Shown: positions 1 to 9,645 of the stretch, piece after piece
How positions within the stretch are numbered: position 1 is the stretch's first letter
Layout of the letters: each line of letters starts with the position of its first letter
Origin: Candidatus Palauibacter poriticola
GTDB lineage: Bacteria; Gemmatimonadota; Gemmatimonadetes; Palauibacterales; Palauibacteraceae
Reading direction: 5' to 3'
Assembly (NCBI GenBank): GCA_012270965.1
Contig: JAAXHJ010000067.1
Span: 1-64,000, forward strand
Length of the DNA: 64,000 nt
The notes under the pieces: generated by a model
The model's database searches: none
What the model was told of the DNA's origin: nothing
The model's input: the letters and a program-made list of their open reading frames with translations, nothing else
Program-made: the position numbers and the translations under genes

Positions 1-2892
1 GTGCCGCGTCGTACAGACGAAGCCGGTGATCCGGTCCCCGTCCACGACGAGCGCCCCGTCCCCTGGCCGGTGGGCGACATCACGAGCGGTGGGCCGGTGG
101 GCGACGCCACGAGCGGTCCCGGTGCCCCCGTCGCCCGCAGGGTCGTCGACCCGGAGTCCCACGAGCTTTAGCCGCCCGGACTGCCCCTCGCAGTGGCGCA
201 GGGCCGCGGCGCCCACCTTGCCGGAGGCCGTGTCCTCGCGGTCCCAGAGCCAGCCCATGCCGATGTCGATGAGGGTGACGCGCTGCTCGGACTCCGTCCC
301 GATGATCACGTGTCCCTTCTCGGCCCGCAGACAGTTCTGCGCTTCGAGCCCGAACGGGCGGATGCCGTACTCCGAGCCGGCCTCCCACAACAGATGCCAC
401 ACGTACCGGGCGTAGCTCGCGCGCACGTGCAGTTCATAGGACAGCTCACCCACGAACCCGAGTCGCAGGCACCGCGCGGCGACTCCGCTTCCCACCTCGA
501 TCTCGCGACAGCCGAGGTACGGGAACGCCTCGTCCGACAGATCCGCGCCCGTGATCTTCCCCAGCACCCGCCGCGCATTCGGTCCCGCCACGTTGATGGA
601 GGCGAGGGCGTCGGTGAGGTTCACGAGGTTGTAGTCCCACCCGTCGTACCGCGTGTGGAAACGGAGCCACTCTACCGTGACGCCCGCCCGGTTCGAGCTC
701 GTCGTGAAGTAGAACTCGTCCTTACCCGTCCGCACGACGATGCCGTCGTCGATGATGTTGCCCGTGTCGTTGCACATCGCCGAATACGTGCAGTGGCCGG
801 ACCGGGTTCGCGTCATGTCGGAGATGTAGACGCGCTGGAGCGCGCGCAGGGCGTCGGGGCCCCAGATCCGGAACTTCCCCAGCGGCGAACTGTCGAGGAG
901 TCCGACGTTCCGCCTCACGTTGCGGATCTCCTCGAGACACTGCCGGTCCGCGCTGAAGTAGCGCGCCCGCAGCCAAGGCCCCGCCCGGCGGAACACCGCG
1001 CCCCGCGAGGCTTGGTCCTCGTGGAGCGGGGTCCGCTTGTGGATGTCGTGGTTCGGACCCGCGAGCGTCGCGAGGGAGGGAGGGATGACCGGCGGGCGCA
1101 CCGTGGTCGCGGGGAAGCTGCCGGCTGGCCGCCCCGCGATCTCGGCCATCGCCATGGCGAGGTTCTGGCCGGGCACCCGGTACTGCCCGGGGCCGAGGCC
1201 GAAGTTCCCGAAGCGCTTCGCGAGTTCGGGCACGTCGAAGCCGTAGGCGGCGCTCTGGGCCGCGTTCTTCCACGTACCGTCCTCGTCGAAATCGAGGAAC
1301 GCCTTGCGGCCGGGGGCGAGGCGCCGTCCGGCGGCCGGTCCGCGAACGATCGAGGAGCCCCGGGCGGGCCCCGGCAGGTCGGTCAGCCGCGCGCGCTCCC
1401 GAGTTAGCGGGCTCCCAACGCTCGCGCCACACGCCGCGGCGGCCTGGAGCCCCGCGATGCGCCCGGAACATGTGAGAGCCTCGAGATCGGTGAGCCGCAG
1501 CACGCCGCCCGCGGCGAACACGTCGGGCGGGAGGCGCTCAAGCTCGAAGGTCCGGGTGCGCTCGCCGTGGCGGAACCGCGCGCCGGCGCACGAGAGGACT
1601 CCGATGTCCGGTTGCCGCCCCGCGCTCGCCACCAGCAGGTCGCCCGCCACGCGCAGCGGGTCGCCCGCCGCACCGCTCCCCGCCCGGACCGCCAGTTCGA
1701 CGCCCCGCACCCGCCCCCGCCCGCGCACGCGGGTCGCGGCCCAGCCGGGCCGGAAGTCGATTCCCGCCGCCGACAAGGCGTCCACCAGTTCCGGGTCGTG
1801 CCCCTCGCGCCGGGCGTCGGCGACGACGCGCACTTCCACTCCGAGCGCGGCCAGATCCACCGCCGCCTCGATCCCGAGGTCGTCGGCCACGCTGAACGCG
1901 GCGGCCGCACCCGGCCGAACGCCGTACGTCCGCGCGAGCCGGATCGCCGTGTCGGCCTGCATCACGCCCGGACGATCATTGTGTTCGAACACGAGCGGCC
2001 GCTCGATCGAGCCCGTCGCAGCCACGATCGCCCGCGCGCGGCACTCCCAGTGCCATTCCCGCCGCTCCCCGTCGAGCGGCGCGCCGGGTCCGGCGAGCTG
2101 GAAGCCCGTGAGCAGGTTCTCCCCCCAGATTCCCGTCGCCGGCGCGTGCCGGAACACGCGCACGGACTCCATGCGCCCAAGCCGGTCGGCGAGGGCGGAC
2201 ACCTCGCCGGCAAGCGGACGGCCGTCCCGCACACGCCAGTCGAGATGTCCCCCCAGCCACGGTCGGCGCTCGAACAGGCATACGCGGAGACCGAGCCGAC
2301 CGGCCTCGAGCGCCGCGGACATCCCGGCCGGACCGCCGCCCACGACCGCCACGTCCGCGTGCAGGTAGCGCTCCGCTGCTTCCACCGCGCCCGCCCGGTC
2401 CGGCTCGGCCGACTCCACCGCGCCCGGCCGGTCCGCCGCGTCCGGCCGCAACACGCCCAGGCCGGCCAACCCGCGCATCCGTTCCTGGAAGAACCGCGCG
2501 GCCCACGCGGGGCGGTGCAAAAGCCGGTAGTAGAAGCCGGCCGGCATGAACCTGTCCAGCCGGTCCAGGAAACCGAGCGCGTCAAATCGCGGGTCGCCGC
2601 GCACGTTCTGCGCGCCGACCGCCATCCCCTCGCGCAGCGGCGTCGTTCCCGCCGACTGGTTCGGAACGCCGTCGATCGAGACGAGCTGGCTCGACCCTTC
2701 TCCCTCCAGGTCGTAGAGCCCCCGGGGCCGGTGATACTCAAAGCTTCGGCCAAGGGTGCGGACTCCCGCCCCCCAGAGCGCGGATGCGACCGTATCCCCC
2801 TCGAACCCCTCCAGCGCGCGCCCGCACCAGCGGAAGCCGAGCGGCCGCGAGCGGTCGATCCGCTCCGTCGAAGAGGGAGGCAGCCGGCTCAC
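1..2892 (-). CDS. soxA: Sarcosine oxidase alpha subunit-like (FAD/NAD-binding plus C-terminal GcvT aminomethyltransferase domain), partial at left edge
   Basis: Minus frame from GTG 2892, overlapping the soxD stop (GTGA), appears open to base 1 (spot-checked, not exhaustively translated). Contains SFEYHRPRGLYDLEGEGSSQLV, VVGGGPAGM, and a GcvT-type region (NVGLLDSSPLGKFRIWGPDALRALQRVYISDMT...INVAGPNARRVLGKITG). Missing from the ORF track, probably because it has no stop in the window. Confidence 0.88.
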   Translation of the reverse strand, partial: MSRLPPSSTERIDRSRPLGFRWCGRALEGFEGDTVASALWGAGVRTLGRSFEYHRPRGLYDLEGEGSSQLVSIDGVPNQSAGTTPLREGMAVGAQNVRGDPRFDALGFLDRLDRFMPAGFYYRLLHRPAWAARFFQERMRGLAGLGVLRPDAADRPGAVESAEPDRAGAVEAAERYLHADVAVVGGGPAGMSAALEAGRLGLRVCLFERRPWLGGHLDWRVRDGRPLAGEVSALADRLGRMESVRVFRHAPATGIWGENLLTGFQLAGPGAPLDGERREWHWECRARAIVAATGSIERPLVFEHNDRPGVMQADTAIRLARTYGVRPGAAAAFSVADDLGIEAAVDLAALGVEVRVVADARREGHDPELVDALSAAGIDFRPGWAATRVRGRGRVRGVELAVRAGSGAAGDPLRVAGDLLVASAGRQPDIGVLSCAGARFRHGERTRTFELERLPPDVFAAGGVLRLTDLEALTCSGRIAGLQAAAACGASVGSPLTRERARLTDLPGPARGSSIVRGPAAGRRLAPGRKAFLDFDEDGTWKNAAQSAAYGFDVPELAKRFGNFGLGPGQYRVPGQNLAMAMAEIAGRPAGSFPATTVRPPVIPPSLATLAGPNHDIHKRTPLHEDQASRGAVFRRAGPWLRARYFSADRQCLEEIRNVRRNVGLLDSSPLGKFRIWGPDALRALQRVYISDMTRTRSGHCTYSAMCNDTGNIIDDGIVVRTGKDEFYFTTSSNRAGVTVEWLRFHTRYDGWDYNLVNLTDALASINVAGPNARRVLGKITGADLSDEAFPYLGCREIEVGSGVAARCLRLGFVGELSYELHVRASYARYVWHLLWEAGSEYGIRPFGLEAQNCLRAEKGHVIIGTESEQRVTLIDIGMGWLWDREDTASGKVGAAALRHCEGQSGRLKLVGLRVDDPAGDGGTGTARGVAHRPTARDVAHRPGDGALVVDGDRITGFVCTTRH

Positions 2893-3206
2893 GACGAATC
2901 TCCCCCGCTCGCCTCGTTCCCGCTCGTCTCGGCGCCGCCGGGCCGCGCTTCCCGGTTCGTGGCCGGGTCGCGCCACGTCGAGAACCAGACGCCGCAGCCG
3001 GCTCCGTGATACCACCACTCCTCGCGCGGATCCGGACGGTTCATGCGGAACTGCGCCCAGCGAAAATGCGCCTCCGCCGCGGCCCCGGGATCCGCTCTCT
3101 CCGCGGCATCCCCCTCGGCCGGTCTCGGCCCCCGCTCCGGTCCTCCGTACGTGAACTCATACACGTCGCGCTTCCCGCACACCGGGCAAGTCAAGCGGAA
3201 CGTCAC
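2889..3206 (-). CDS. soxD: Sarcosine oxidase delta subunit-like
   Basis: 105 aa, MTFRLTCPVCGKRDVYEFTYGG...RMNRPDPREEWWYHGAGCGVWFSTWRDPATN: zinc-binding SoxD pattern between soxB and soxA. Confidence 0.9.
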   Translation of the reverse strand: MTFRLTCPVCGKRDVYEFTYGGPERGPRPAEGDAAERADPGAAAEAHFRWAQFRMNRPDPREEWWYHGAGCGVWFSTWRDPATNREARPGGAETSGNEASGGDSS

Positions 3207-3234
3207 GGCGCCGGCAGCACAGTCGCGTCCACCG

Positions 3235-4572
3235 TCAGTCCCACTGTCCGTACTTCATGGCAACGGCCGTCTCGCCCATGTAGCGGTTCTCGAGGAAACG
3301 GCTCAGCGCGAAGGGCTTGAGAATCTCCGGCGCCTCTCCGCGCGCCATGAACTCGGCCATGTACTTTCCGGCCACCGGCCCGGACTTGAACCCAAAATAT
3401 CCCCACCCCGCGTCCAGGTAGAGTCCGTCGTGGGCGAAGTTGCCGTCGAGGATGGGCGCCATGTCCGGCGTCATGTCCGCCAGCCCCGCCCAGACTCTCA
3501 GGAAACGCACGCCCCTCAGGCACGGCATGAAGTCGGTCAGCGCCTCCGCCTGGTGCTTGAAGTAGCGCGCCGTGACGTCCGTCGTGTAGTTGACCTGCGG
3601 GTCCATGTGCGCGCCCGTCGCGATCTCCCCCTTCAGCGTCTGGTTCGCGTAGACATCGTACGCGCCCGAACTCACGACGTGGTGCAGGAACGGCTTGAGC
3701 GGTTGCGTGACCATCGCTTGAATCGTGAGCGGGTTCAGCGGCAGCTCGATGTCGAGCATCGCCGCGACGGCGGGCGCGTACCCTCCCGCCATGATCCCGA
3801 GCTTCCGGCATCCGATCCGCCCCGCGTTCGTCCGCACGCCCGTCACTCGCCCGCCCTCCGTGTCAATCCCCCGGACCTCGACGCCCTGATGGATGGCGGC
3901 CCCGTGCAGGTTGGCGCCGCGGGCCAGTCCCCACACCACCGCGTCGTGGCGCACGACGCCGCCCGGCGGGTGGTACATCCCCGCTTGGATCGGGTGCGCG
4001 GGCCGATCCGACACATCCAACGCCGGGACCAGTTCCCCGCACTGCCGCGCGTCGAGCAGTTCCAACCTTACGCCGCAGAACCCGGCCGTGTTGATCGAAA
4101 GCCGGAACGCGGCGACTGCGGCTTCGCTGTGCGCGAGGTTGAGGTTGCCGCAGTTGTGGAACATGAGGTTGAAGTCGAGTTCGTCCGTGAGGATGGGCCA
4201 CAGCTTCAGGCCCTCGTCATAGAGCGGGACGTTCTCCTGCGTGCGCTGGTTCGCCCTCACGATCGCGGTATTCCGCCCGGATCCGCCGAAGCCGATATAC
4301 TGGCTCTCGAGCACGGCGACATCTTGGACGCCGTGGTCCTTGGCGAGATAATAGGCCGTGGCGAGCCCGTGGATGCCGCCCCCGATGATCACCACGTCGT
4401 AGTGGCGACGGAGGGGCCTCTCCTCCCACAGGCGGCCCGGCCGTAAGACCCCCGCTCCAAGCGCGGACCTCAGTCGCCCCAGCGGTCTAACCGGCCGTGG
4501 CGAACGCCCCGATGCGTTCGAGCGCCGCCGTATCACGCCCGAAACTCTCCGCTCCGACGCGGGTTTCGCCAC
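3235..4572 (-). CDS. soxB: Sarcosine oxidase beta subunit-like FAD-dependent oxidoreductase
   Basis: HYDVVIIGGGIHGLATAYYLAKDHG Rossmann motif; YIGFGGSGRNTAIVRANQRT; C-terminal DAGWGYFGFKSGPVAGKYMAEF. Start may lie further downstream. Confidence 0.9.
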   Translation of the reverse strand: MAKPASERRVSGVIRRRSNASGRSPRPVRPLGRLRSALGAGVLRPGRLWEERPLRRHYDVVIIGGGIHGLATAYYLAKDHGVQDVAVLESQYIGFGGSGRNTAIVRANQRTQENVPLYDEGLKLWPILTDELDFNLMFHNCGNLNLAHSEAAVAAFRLSINTAGFCGVRLELLDARQCGELVPALDVSDRPAHPIQAGMYHPPGGVVRHDAVVWGLARGANLHGAAIHQGVEVRGIDTEGGRVTGVRTNAGRIGCRKLGIMAGGYAPAVAAMLDIELPLNPLTIQAMVTQPLKPFLHHVVSSGAYDVYANQTLKGEIATGAHMDPQVNYTTDVTARYFKHQAEALTDFMPCLRGVRFLRVWAGLADMTPDMAPILDGNFAHDGLYLDAGWGYFGFKSGPVAGKYMAEFMARGEAPEILKPFALSRFLENRYMGETAVAMKYGQWD

Positions 4573-4616
4573 GGCCTGTCAGGGTTCACGGAACGCGAGT
4601 CGATGGGACTGGGGCG

Positions 4617-5936
4617 TCAGCCGATGACCGAGTAGGACGAGTCGGGATTCATCGTCCGGAGCCGGCTGAAGAACCCGATATCGCAGTCCCGCCTCGTATA
4701 CTTCATGTGGAACCGTACCGGATCGGCGTCATGGTCGCGCCCGCCCTCGACCTGTTCGATGAGTTCGGCCATGAGTTGGCCCGCGACGGGCGCGTTCTTG
4801 AACTGGTTCCCCGATGTCCCCACCGCCATGTAGAAGCCGGGCAGGTCCGACTTGTCATAGATGGGAATCCAGTCGTCCGACACGTCGTAGAGGTCGACGA
4901 GTCCCTGCCGCGCCTCCGGCACGGGGAGTCCCCTCACCCGCTGCGCCTCGCGAAGAACCTGCGTTCTCCATTGATAACTGAACGTATTGTCATAGTCGTC
5001 CGGATCCTCCACCCACTCCAGATCATCGCAGGGCGGATCTTCCGACCCGATGAGAATGTGGTTGCCGACTTCGGGCCGCGAATAGCACCCGATATCGCTG
5101 TCCGAGATCAGCATCCCGACGACGTTATAATCCACGCCCTCGGGCGCCGGGACATGACAGACCTCCTGCTTCAGGGCGCGCGTCTTGATGTTCATCCCAT
5201 CCTCGACGCCCGCCATGCGGTTGATGACGAAGGAATGAGGACCGCCCACGTTCACCACGACGGGCGCCCGCATCTCGGACCCGTCGCTGAGGCGCACGCC
5301 GGCCGCTCTCCCGCCGTCCCGGAGGATCTCCGTCACCTCCGCGTTGAAGCGGAACTCGCCGCCCCGAGCCTCGCAGCCGAGCTGGACGTTGTGGCAGCAC
5401 AGTTGCGGGTCGTTGATGTACCCGGACTCCGGGATGTAGAGGGCTCCCGCCACGTCGCCCCCCTTCGGCCGGCCGAACCCCGGGTCCTCCTCCGTGACGG
5501 GGGGCCCGAACCGCCGCGTGTCGAGGACGGAGAGCTTCTCCCTCATGCCCGCCGCGTCGAGGTCCTCGTAGGCGACGTGCAGCTCGTCCAGACTCTCCCT
5601 CACCCGCCGCAGGTAGTGGTTCTTCTCCGTCTTCGTAACGAGGCAGCCGGTGTTGACATAGCGGGCGAGCCCGGAAGGGTCCGGCACGCCGACGTACTTC
5701 CCCCAGTCGAGCCAGTAGAAGTAGGACTCGCGCGCCATGGCCACGCCGTCCGGCGTCGAATAGTGAAGACGGATGATGGCGCAGGTGTTCGAGGTCGAGC
5801 CGTACCCCGCAGCCGGGAGTTTATCGACGTTGAGCGTCCGGAACCCGCGCTTGGCCAACTCGAAGCCGGTGCAGACGCCGATGACGCCGGCCCCGATGAT
5901 GATCGCGTCGTAGTCGTTGGACACCGCGGCCCTCAC
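4617..5936 (-). CDS. FAD-dependent oxidoreductase, DAO family
   Basis: NDYDAIIIGAGVIGVCTGFELAKRGFRTLNVDK; C-terminal MAVGTSGNQFKNAPVAGQLMAELIE. Confidence 0.88.
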   Translation of the reverse strand: MRAAVSNDYDAIIIGAGVIGVCTGFELAKRGFRTLNVDKLPAAGYGSTSNTCAIIRLHYSTPDGVAMARESYFYWLDWGKYVGVPDPSGLARYVNTGCLVTKTEKNHYLRRVRESLDELHVAYEDLDAAGMREKLSVLDTRRFGPPVTEEDPGFGRPKGGDVAGALYIPESGYINDPQLCCHNVQLGCEARGGEFRFNAEVTEILRDGGRAAGVRLSDGSEMRAPVVVNVGGPHSFVINRMAGVEDGMNIKTRALKQEVCHVPAPEGVDYNVVGMLISDSDIGCYSRPEVGNHILIGSEDPPCDDLEWVEDPDDYDNTFSYQWRTQVLREAQRVRGLPVPEARQGLVDLYDVSDDWIPIYDKSDLPGFYMAVGTSGNQFKNAPVAGQLMAELIEQVEGGRDHDADPVRFHMKYTRRDCDIGFFSRLRTMNPDSSYSVIG

Positions 5937-7534
5937 CCGCCGATGCGCTCGTACACGGCGTGCGAGACGCGCTCGTTCCCGTTCGCGTCCGTGCTCCGGT
6001 ACTCGTTGTCGATCCGGTTTCCGTCCTCGGACAGGACGTTGATAATGACTTGCGTGACGCGGCCGTCCCGCCGGCTCGTGATCCGGTTCGTGAACTCATC
6101 GACGACCTCCACCGCCGTCTCGACGCCGTCCCGTCCCATCACGGGCCGGAATTTGCCATCGAACATCGTGTCGTAACTCCACTTCGACTCGCCGCCGCGG
6201 GCGTTCGTGGACTCGACGGTGATCCTCATCCCGCCGTCGCCGCGCGGCTCGTACGTCATGATGTTGATCGCCGGGCGCGGCGCGTCGGAGCGCAGCTTCC
6301 ACACCCCGAAGCGCGGGTTGTCCCCGCGGGCGGACCCTCCGGCCGAGGCCAGGCCGGGATTCGCCGCCGACCCCGAGCCGGCGTCCCCCGGGTTGAACAG
6401 GAAGTAGTCGTAGATGGCGCGGGAGATTTGGGCGATCGTGGCCTCGCGCGCCGGGACGGGCCGGTCGGAGTCTTTCACGAACACCACCGTGATCACGTGC
6501 CCGGCCCCGTCCGGAAGGTAGATGTATCCGACGTCGTTGGTGGTCCCGCCGATCGTTCCCGTCTTGTGGCCGACCGGCGTCCCGGGGGGCAGCACGCCCT
6601 TGATGCGGCCGGTGCCGGTCTGGACGCGCAGCATGATGTCCTTGAAGACCTCCGTGCTCATCGAGCCCAGCGCCTGCCCCGCCCAGGTCATGGCCAGGAG
6701 GTGCGCCATCGCGCGGGGCGTGGACGTGTCGCGGGGATCCGTGGCGAACGTTGCGCGCGCCGCCTCCCGATCGGTGGGGGAAACGTTGCCCGCGAGGTCG
6801 CGGAACTCCGACAGCGAAATGCGGCCATCCGCGGGAGTCTCGACGCCGGAATAATCCCCGATCAGCGACGATGTCGGCCGGTCCACGCTCAGGCCGTCGA
6901 CGCGCAGTTCCGCCATGCGCGCGTTCACGGCGTCGGGTCCGCCGGCTGCGGTGAGAGTGAGATCCGTCGCGCTGTTGTCGGAGATGAGGAGCATCAGCTC
7001 GAGCAGGTTTCGGAGGGAGAGCGCCACTCCGGGGTCGTCGAACAAATTCGAGATCGTGCCGCTGCCGGGATGAATGTCGGCGGGTTCGAGTTCGACCATG
7101 TCCGCAAGCGAGATCTCGCCGCGGTCGACCCGGGACAGGAGCTGCACCGCGATCGGAACCTTGTAGGTGGACGCCATGGGAAAGCGCTCGTCCTCGTTGA
7201 ACCACACCGCGCGACCCGTTTCGATGTGAACCGCCCCGACGCCCACCGCGCCCCCGCTGTTGGGTGCCAGGCGCTCGATCTCCGCCAGCAGACGCCCGAG
7301 GCCGGCGTCCCCCGCGGGCGTGACGGACTGCGCCGCGAGGGGGGCGGCGACACACAGTCCGACCGCCAGAGTCGCGACGGTCAAGGCCGCCGTGGCCAAG
7401 GTCGCCGTGGCCAAGGTCGCCGTCGTCAAGGTCGCGGAAGGCGCAGCTCGACTTCCTGCGGAGCGAGTTGAGGCGGCGGCCGCCCGCCTCGTGGCGGCCA
7501 ACCCGGTGAAGTGATGTCGTGTCCGAACGCGCAT
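5933..7534 (-). CDS. Serine hydrolase with class A beta-lactamase fold plus C-terminal lipocalin-like extension
   Basis: STYK (SxxK), SDN and KTGT motifs; signal-like N-terminus; ~150-aa C-terminal extension. Overlaps the downstream oxidoreductase start. Confidence 0.82.
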   Translation of the reverse strand: MRVRTRHHFTGLAATRRAAAASTRSAGSRAAPSATLTTATLATATLATAALTVATLAVGLCVAAPLAAQSVTPAGDAGLGRLLAEIERLAPNSGGAVGVGAVHIETGRAVWFNEDERFPMASTYKVPIAVQLLSRVDRGEISLADMVELEPADIHPGSGTISNLFDDPGVALSLRNLLELMLLISDNSATDLTLTAAGGPDAVNARMAELRVDGLSVDRPTSSLIGDYSGVETPADGRISLSEFRDLAGNVSPTDREAARATFATDPRDTSTPRAMAHLLAMTWAGQALGSMSTEVFKDIMLRVQTGTGRIKGVLPPGTPVGHKTGTIGGTTNDVGYIYLPDGAGHVITVVFVKDSDRPVPAREATIAQISRAIYDYFLFNPGDAGSGSAANPGLASAGGSARGDNPRFGVWKLRSDAPRPAINIMTYEPRGDGGMRITVESTNARGGESKWSYDTMFDGKFRPVMGRDGVETAVEVVDEFTNRITSRRDGRVTQVIINVLSEDGNRIDNEYRSTDANGNERVSHAVYERIGG

Positions 7535-7747
7535 CGATCATGCTCCCTGTTCGTTCTGGCTGGCAGTCCGTGGCGAAACCCCGCTGCGTTCGAGCGGCGC
7601 TGCGTCCCGCCCACGGACTGCTGGGCTCTCCTTTGTGCCGGTACGGTAGCCGTTGTGCAACTCGCGGACGAGGCCATCCGAGCCGGGTCGCCCCGGCAGG
7701 CCCGCCGGTGGCATACTCCGCGATTCACGCAGGTGGGAGGGAGGACG

Positions 7748-9157
7748 ATGTCGGGCAATCGGAACAAGGCTGCCGCGAGACGTTCCCGCGGGAACGCGGC
7801 GAGGACTGGCGCGATTTCACCCCAGGGCGCCGCGAAGGCGGAGCCGGCCGGGAACGTGGAGTCGGTCGGGAGCCGGGGGCCGGCCGCGAACGGCGGCGCG
7901 CTGACCCGTGAGGAGCGCCGAGTCGCGGACGCCGTGGACCCGCGGCGACTCCTCGCGCTGCTTGCCGATCTCGTCGTGATCGAGAGCGTCGCGAACCGCG
8001 AGACGCCGGCTCAGGAACGCGTGGCCAAGGAGATGCGGGCCATCGGTCTCGAGACCGATGTGTGGGACATCGACTTCGAGCGGCTGCGCCGACACCCCGC
8101 CTACACCGCCGACGTGGACCGCCGCGAGGGTTTGGGAGTCGTCGGAACCGTGGGGCGGGGAGAGGGCCGCACGCTGATCCTCAACGGCCACATCGATGTC
8201 GTACCCGCGGGGGAGATCGAGCGCTGGACGCACCCGCCCTTCGAACTCACGGAGCGCGGCGGGCGTCTGTTCGGGCGCGGGGTGGTGGACATGAAGGGGC
8301 AACTGTGCAGCGTGTTGGCGGCCGCGCGGGCGCTACGCGATGCGGGGATCGAGGTGGCCGGCGCTCTCCAGATCCAGAGCGTGATCGGCGAGGAGGATGG
8401 AGGCTCCGGGATGCTGGCCACGATCGAGCGCGGCCATACGGGGGACGGCGCGATCATCGTCGAGCCGACCGAGTTCGTCATCGGGCCCGCGCAGGCCGGC
8501 GCGCTCAGCTTCCGGCTCACCGTTCCCGGTCTGGCCGCGCACGGGGCGATGCGGGAGGAAGGGGTGGATCCGGTTGAGAAGTTCATCCCGATCTTCCAGC
8601 GACTCCGAGTTCTCGAAACGGAGCGCAACCGCGACGTGGCCGACCCGCTCTTCCGCGGGGAAGCGCTGCCGTACGCCCTGACCATGGGGCGGCTCCGGGC
8701 CGGGATCTGGCCCTCGACGGTGGCGGAGAGCCTCGTCGTCGAGGGCCGCTACGGCATCGCGCCCGGGGAGGACGTTGCCGGCGCGCGCCGTGCGCTGGAG
8801 GACGCCGTGGCCGAGGCCGCCGCCGGTGACGCCTGGCTGCGCGACCACCCGCCCACCGTCGAGTGGGCCGGGGCGCAGTTCGCGGCCGCCCGCACGGACG
8901 CGCGCGACCCCGTGGTCGGCACCCTGGCCGGCGCCGTGCGTTCACTCGGCGGCACGGAACCTCGCGTCGGGGGCGTGCGCTACGGCGCGGACATGCGGCT
9001 CCTCGTCAACCAGGGCCACGTGCCCACGGTGCTCTTCGGCCCCGGCGACGTCCGGGAGGCCCATCGCCCCGACGAGAGCATCCGCGCCGGCGCCCTCGTC
9101 GAACTGGCCCGCATCCTCGCCGTCACCGCGATCCGCTTCTGCGGAACCCGGCGCTGA
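7748..9157 (+). CDS. M20 family metallopeptidase (ArgE/DapE-like deacetylase)
   Basis: LILNGHIDVVPAGE, GRGVVDMKGQL, SVIGEEDGGSGM; start chosen at MSGNRNK inside the longer 7511 ORF. Confidence 0.88.
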   Translation: MSGNRNKAAARRSRGNAARTGAISPQGAAKAEPAGNVESVGSRGPAANGGALTREERRVADAVDPRRLLALLADLVVIESVANRETPAQERVAKEMRAIGLETDVWDIDFERLRRHPAYTADVDRREGLGVVGTVGRGEGRTLILNGHIDVVPAGEIERWTHPPFELTERGGRLFGRGVVDMKGQLCSVLAAARALRDAGIEVAGALQIQSVIGEEDGGSGMLATIERGHTGDGAIIVEPTEFVIGPAQAGALSFRLTVPGLAAHGAMREEGVDPVEKFIPIFQRLRVLETERNRDVADPLFRGEALPYALTMGRLRAGIWPSTVAESLVVEGRYGIAPGEDVAGARRALEDAVAEAAAGDAWLRDHPPTVEWAGAQFAAARTDARDPVVGTLAGAVRSLGGTEPRVGGVRYGADMRLLVNQGHVPTVLFGPGDVREAHRPDESIRAGALVELARILAVTAIRFCGTRR

Positions 9158-9176
9158 CCAGCAGCGCCCCGGTCTG

Positions 9177-9596
9177 CTACCCCGCCCCCGCCGGAGCCGA
9201 GGGGCCCAGGACCGGCACCCCTGTGGGCTCGAAGTGTCGAACATTGCGCGTGACGACCGTAAGCCCGCGCTCCAGAGCCGAGGCGGCGATCAAGAGATCC
9301 GCATCCGGGCGGCCCAGGGTTTGGGAGAGGCGTCCCCGGCGCCTGGCCGTAGGACGATCCACGGGTAGGATACGGTCCCCGTACAGTCTGATGATGTCGT
9401 CGAGTCACCTTCCCAGCGCGTCGGTGAAATCCGGATTGCGGCGCCGCTGTTTCTCGATTCCCCGTTCGATCTCGCCGATGGAGACCACGCTGAGGTACAG
9501 GTCGACCGTACGCCGGCTCGCCTCCCACCGGATGATCGAACGACTGCGTTCGCGCTGACGGAGTGCCGAGAGAACGTCGGTGTCGACCAGAAACAT
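9177..9596 (-). pseudogene. PIN-domain (VapC-like) toxin interrupted by an in-frame TGA
   Basis: ORFs 9405-9596 (MFLVDTDVLSALRQRERS...EIERGIE) and 9177-9362 (GRPDADLLIAASALERGLTVVTRNVRHFEPTGVPVL) are in the same frame, separated by ...DALGR-TGA-LDDIIRLYGDRILPV. Confidence 0.8.
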
Positions 9597-9645
9597 TCAT
9601 GTGTGTACGGTGGAGTACGTCATGGGCATTGCACGAGGAGCCGAC

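Noticed and set aside
193-1407. Long plus-strand ORF of 404 aa
   Set aside because: Antisense to the soxA coding frame; Arg/Val/His-rich composition typical of a shadow ORF in high-GC DNA.
5933-7534. Antibiotic-resistance beta-lactamase
   Set aside because: Omega-loop ExxLN is not recognisable, and operon context points to metabolism.
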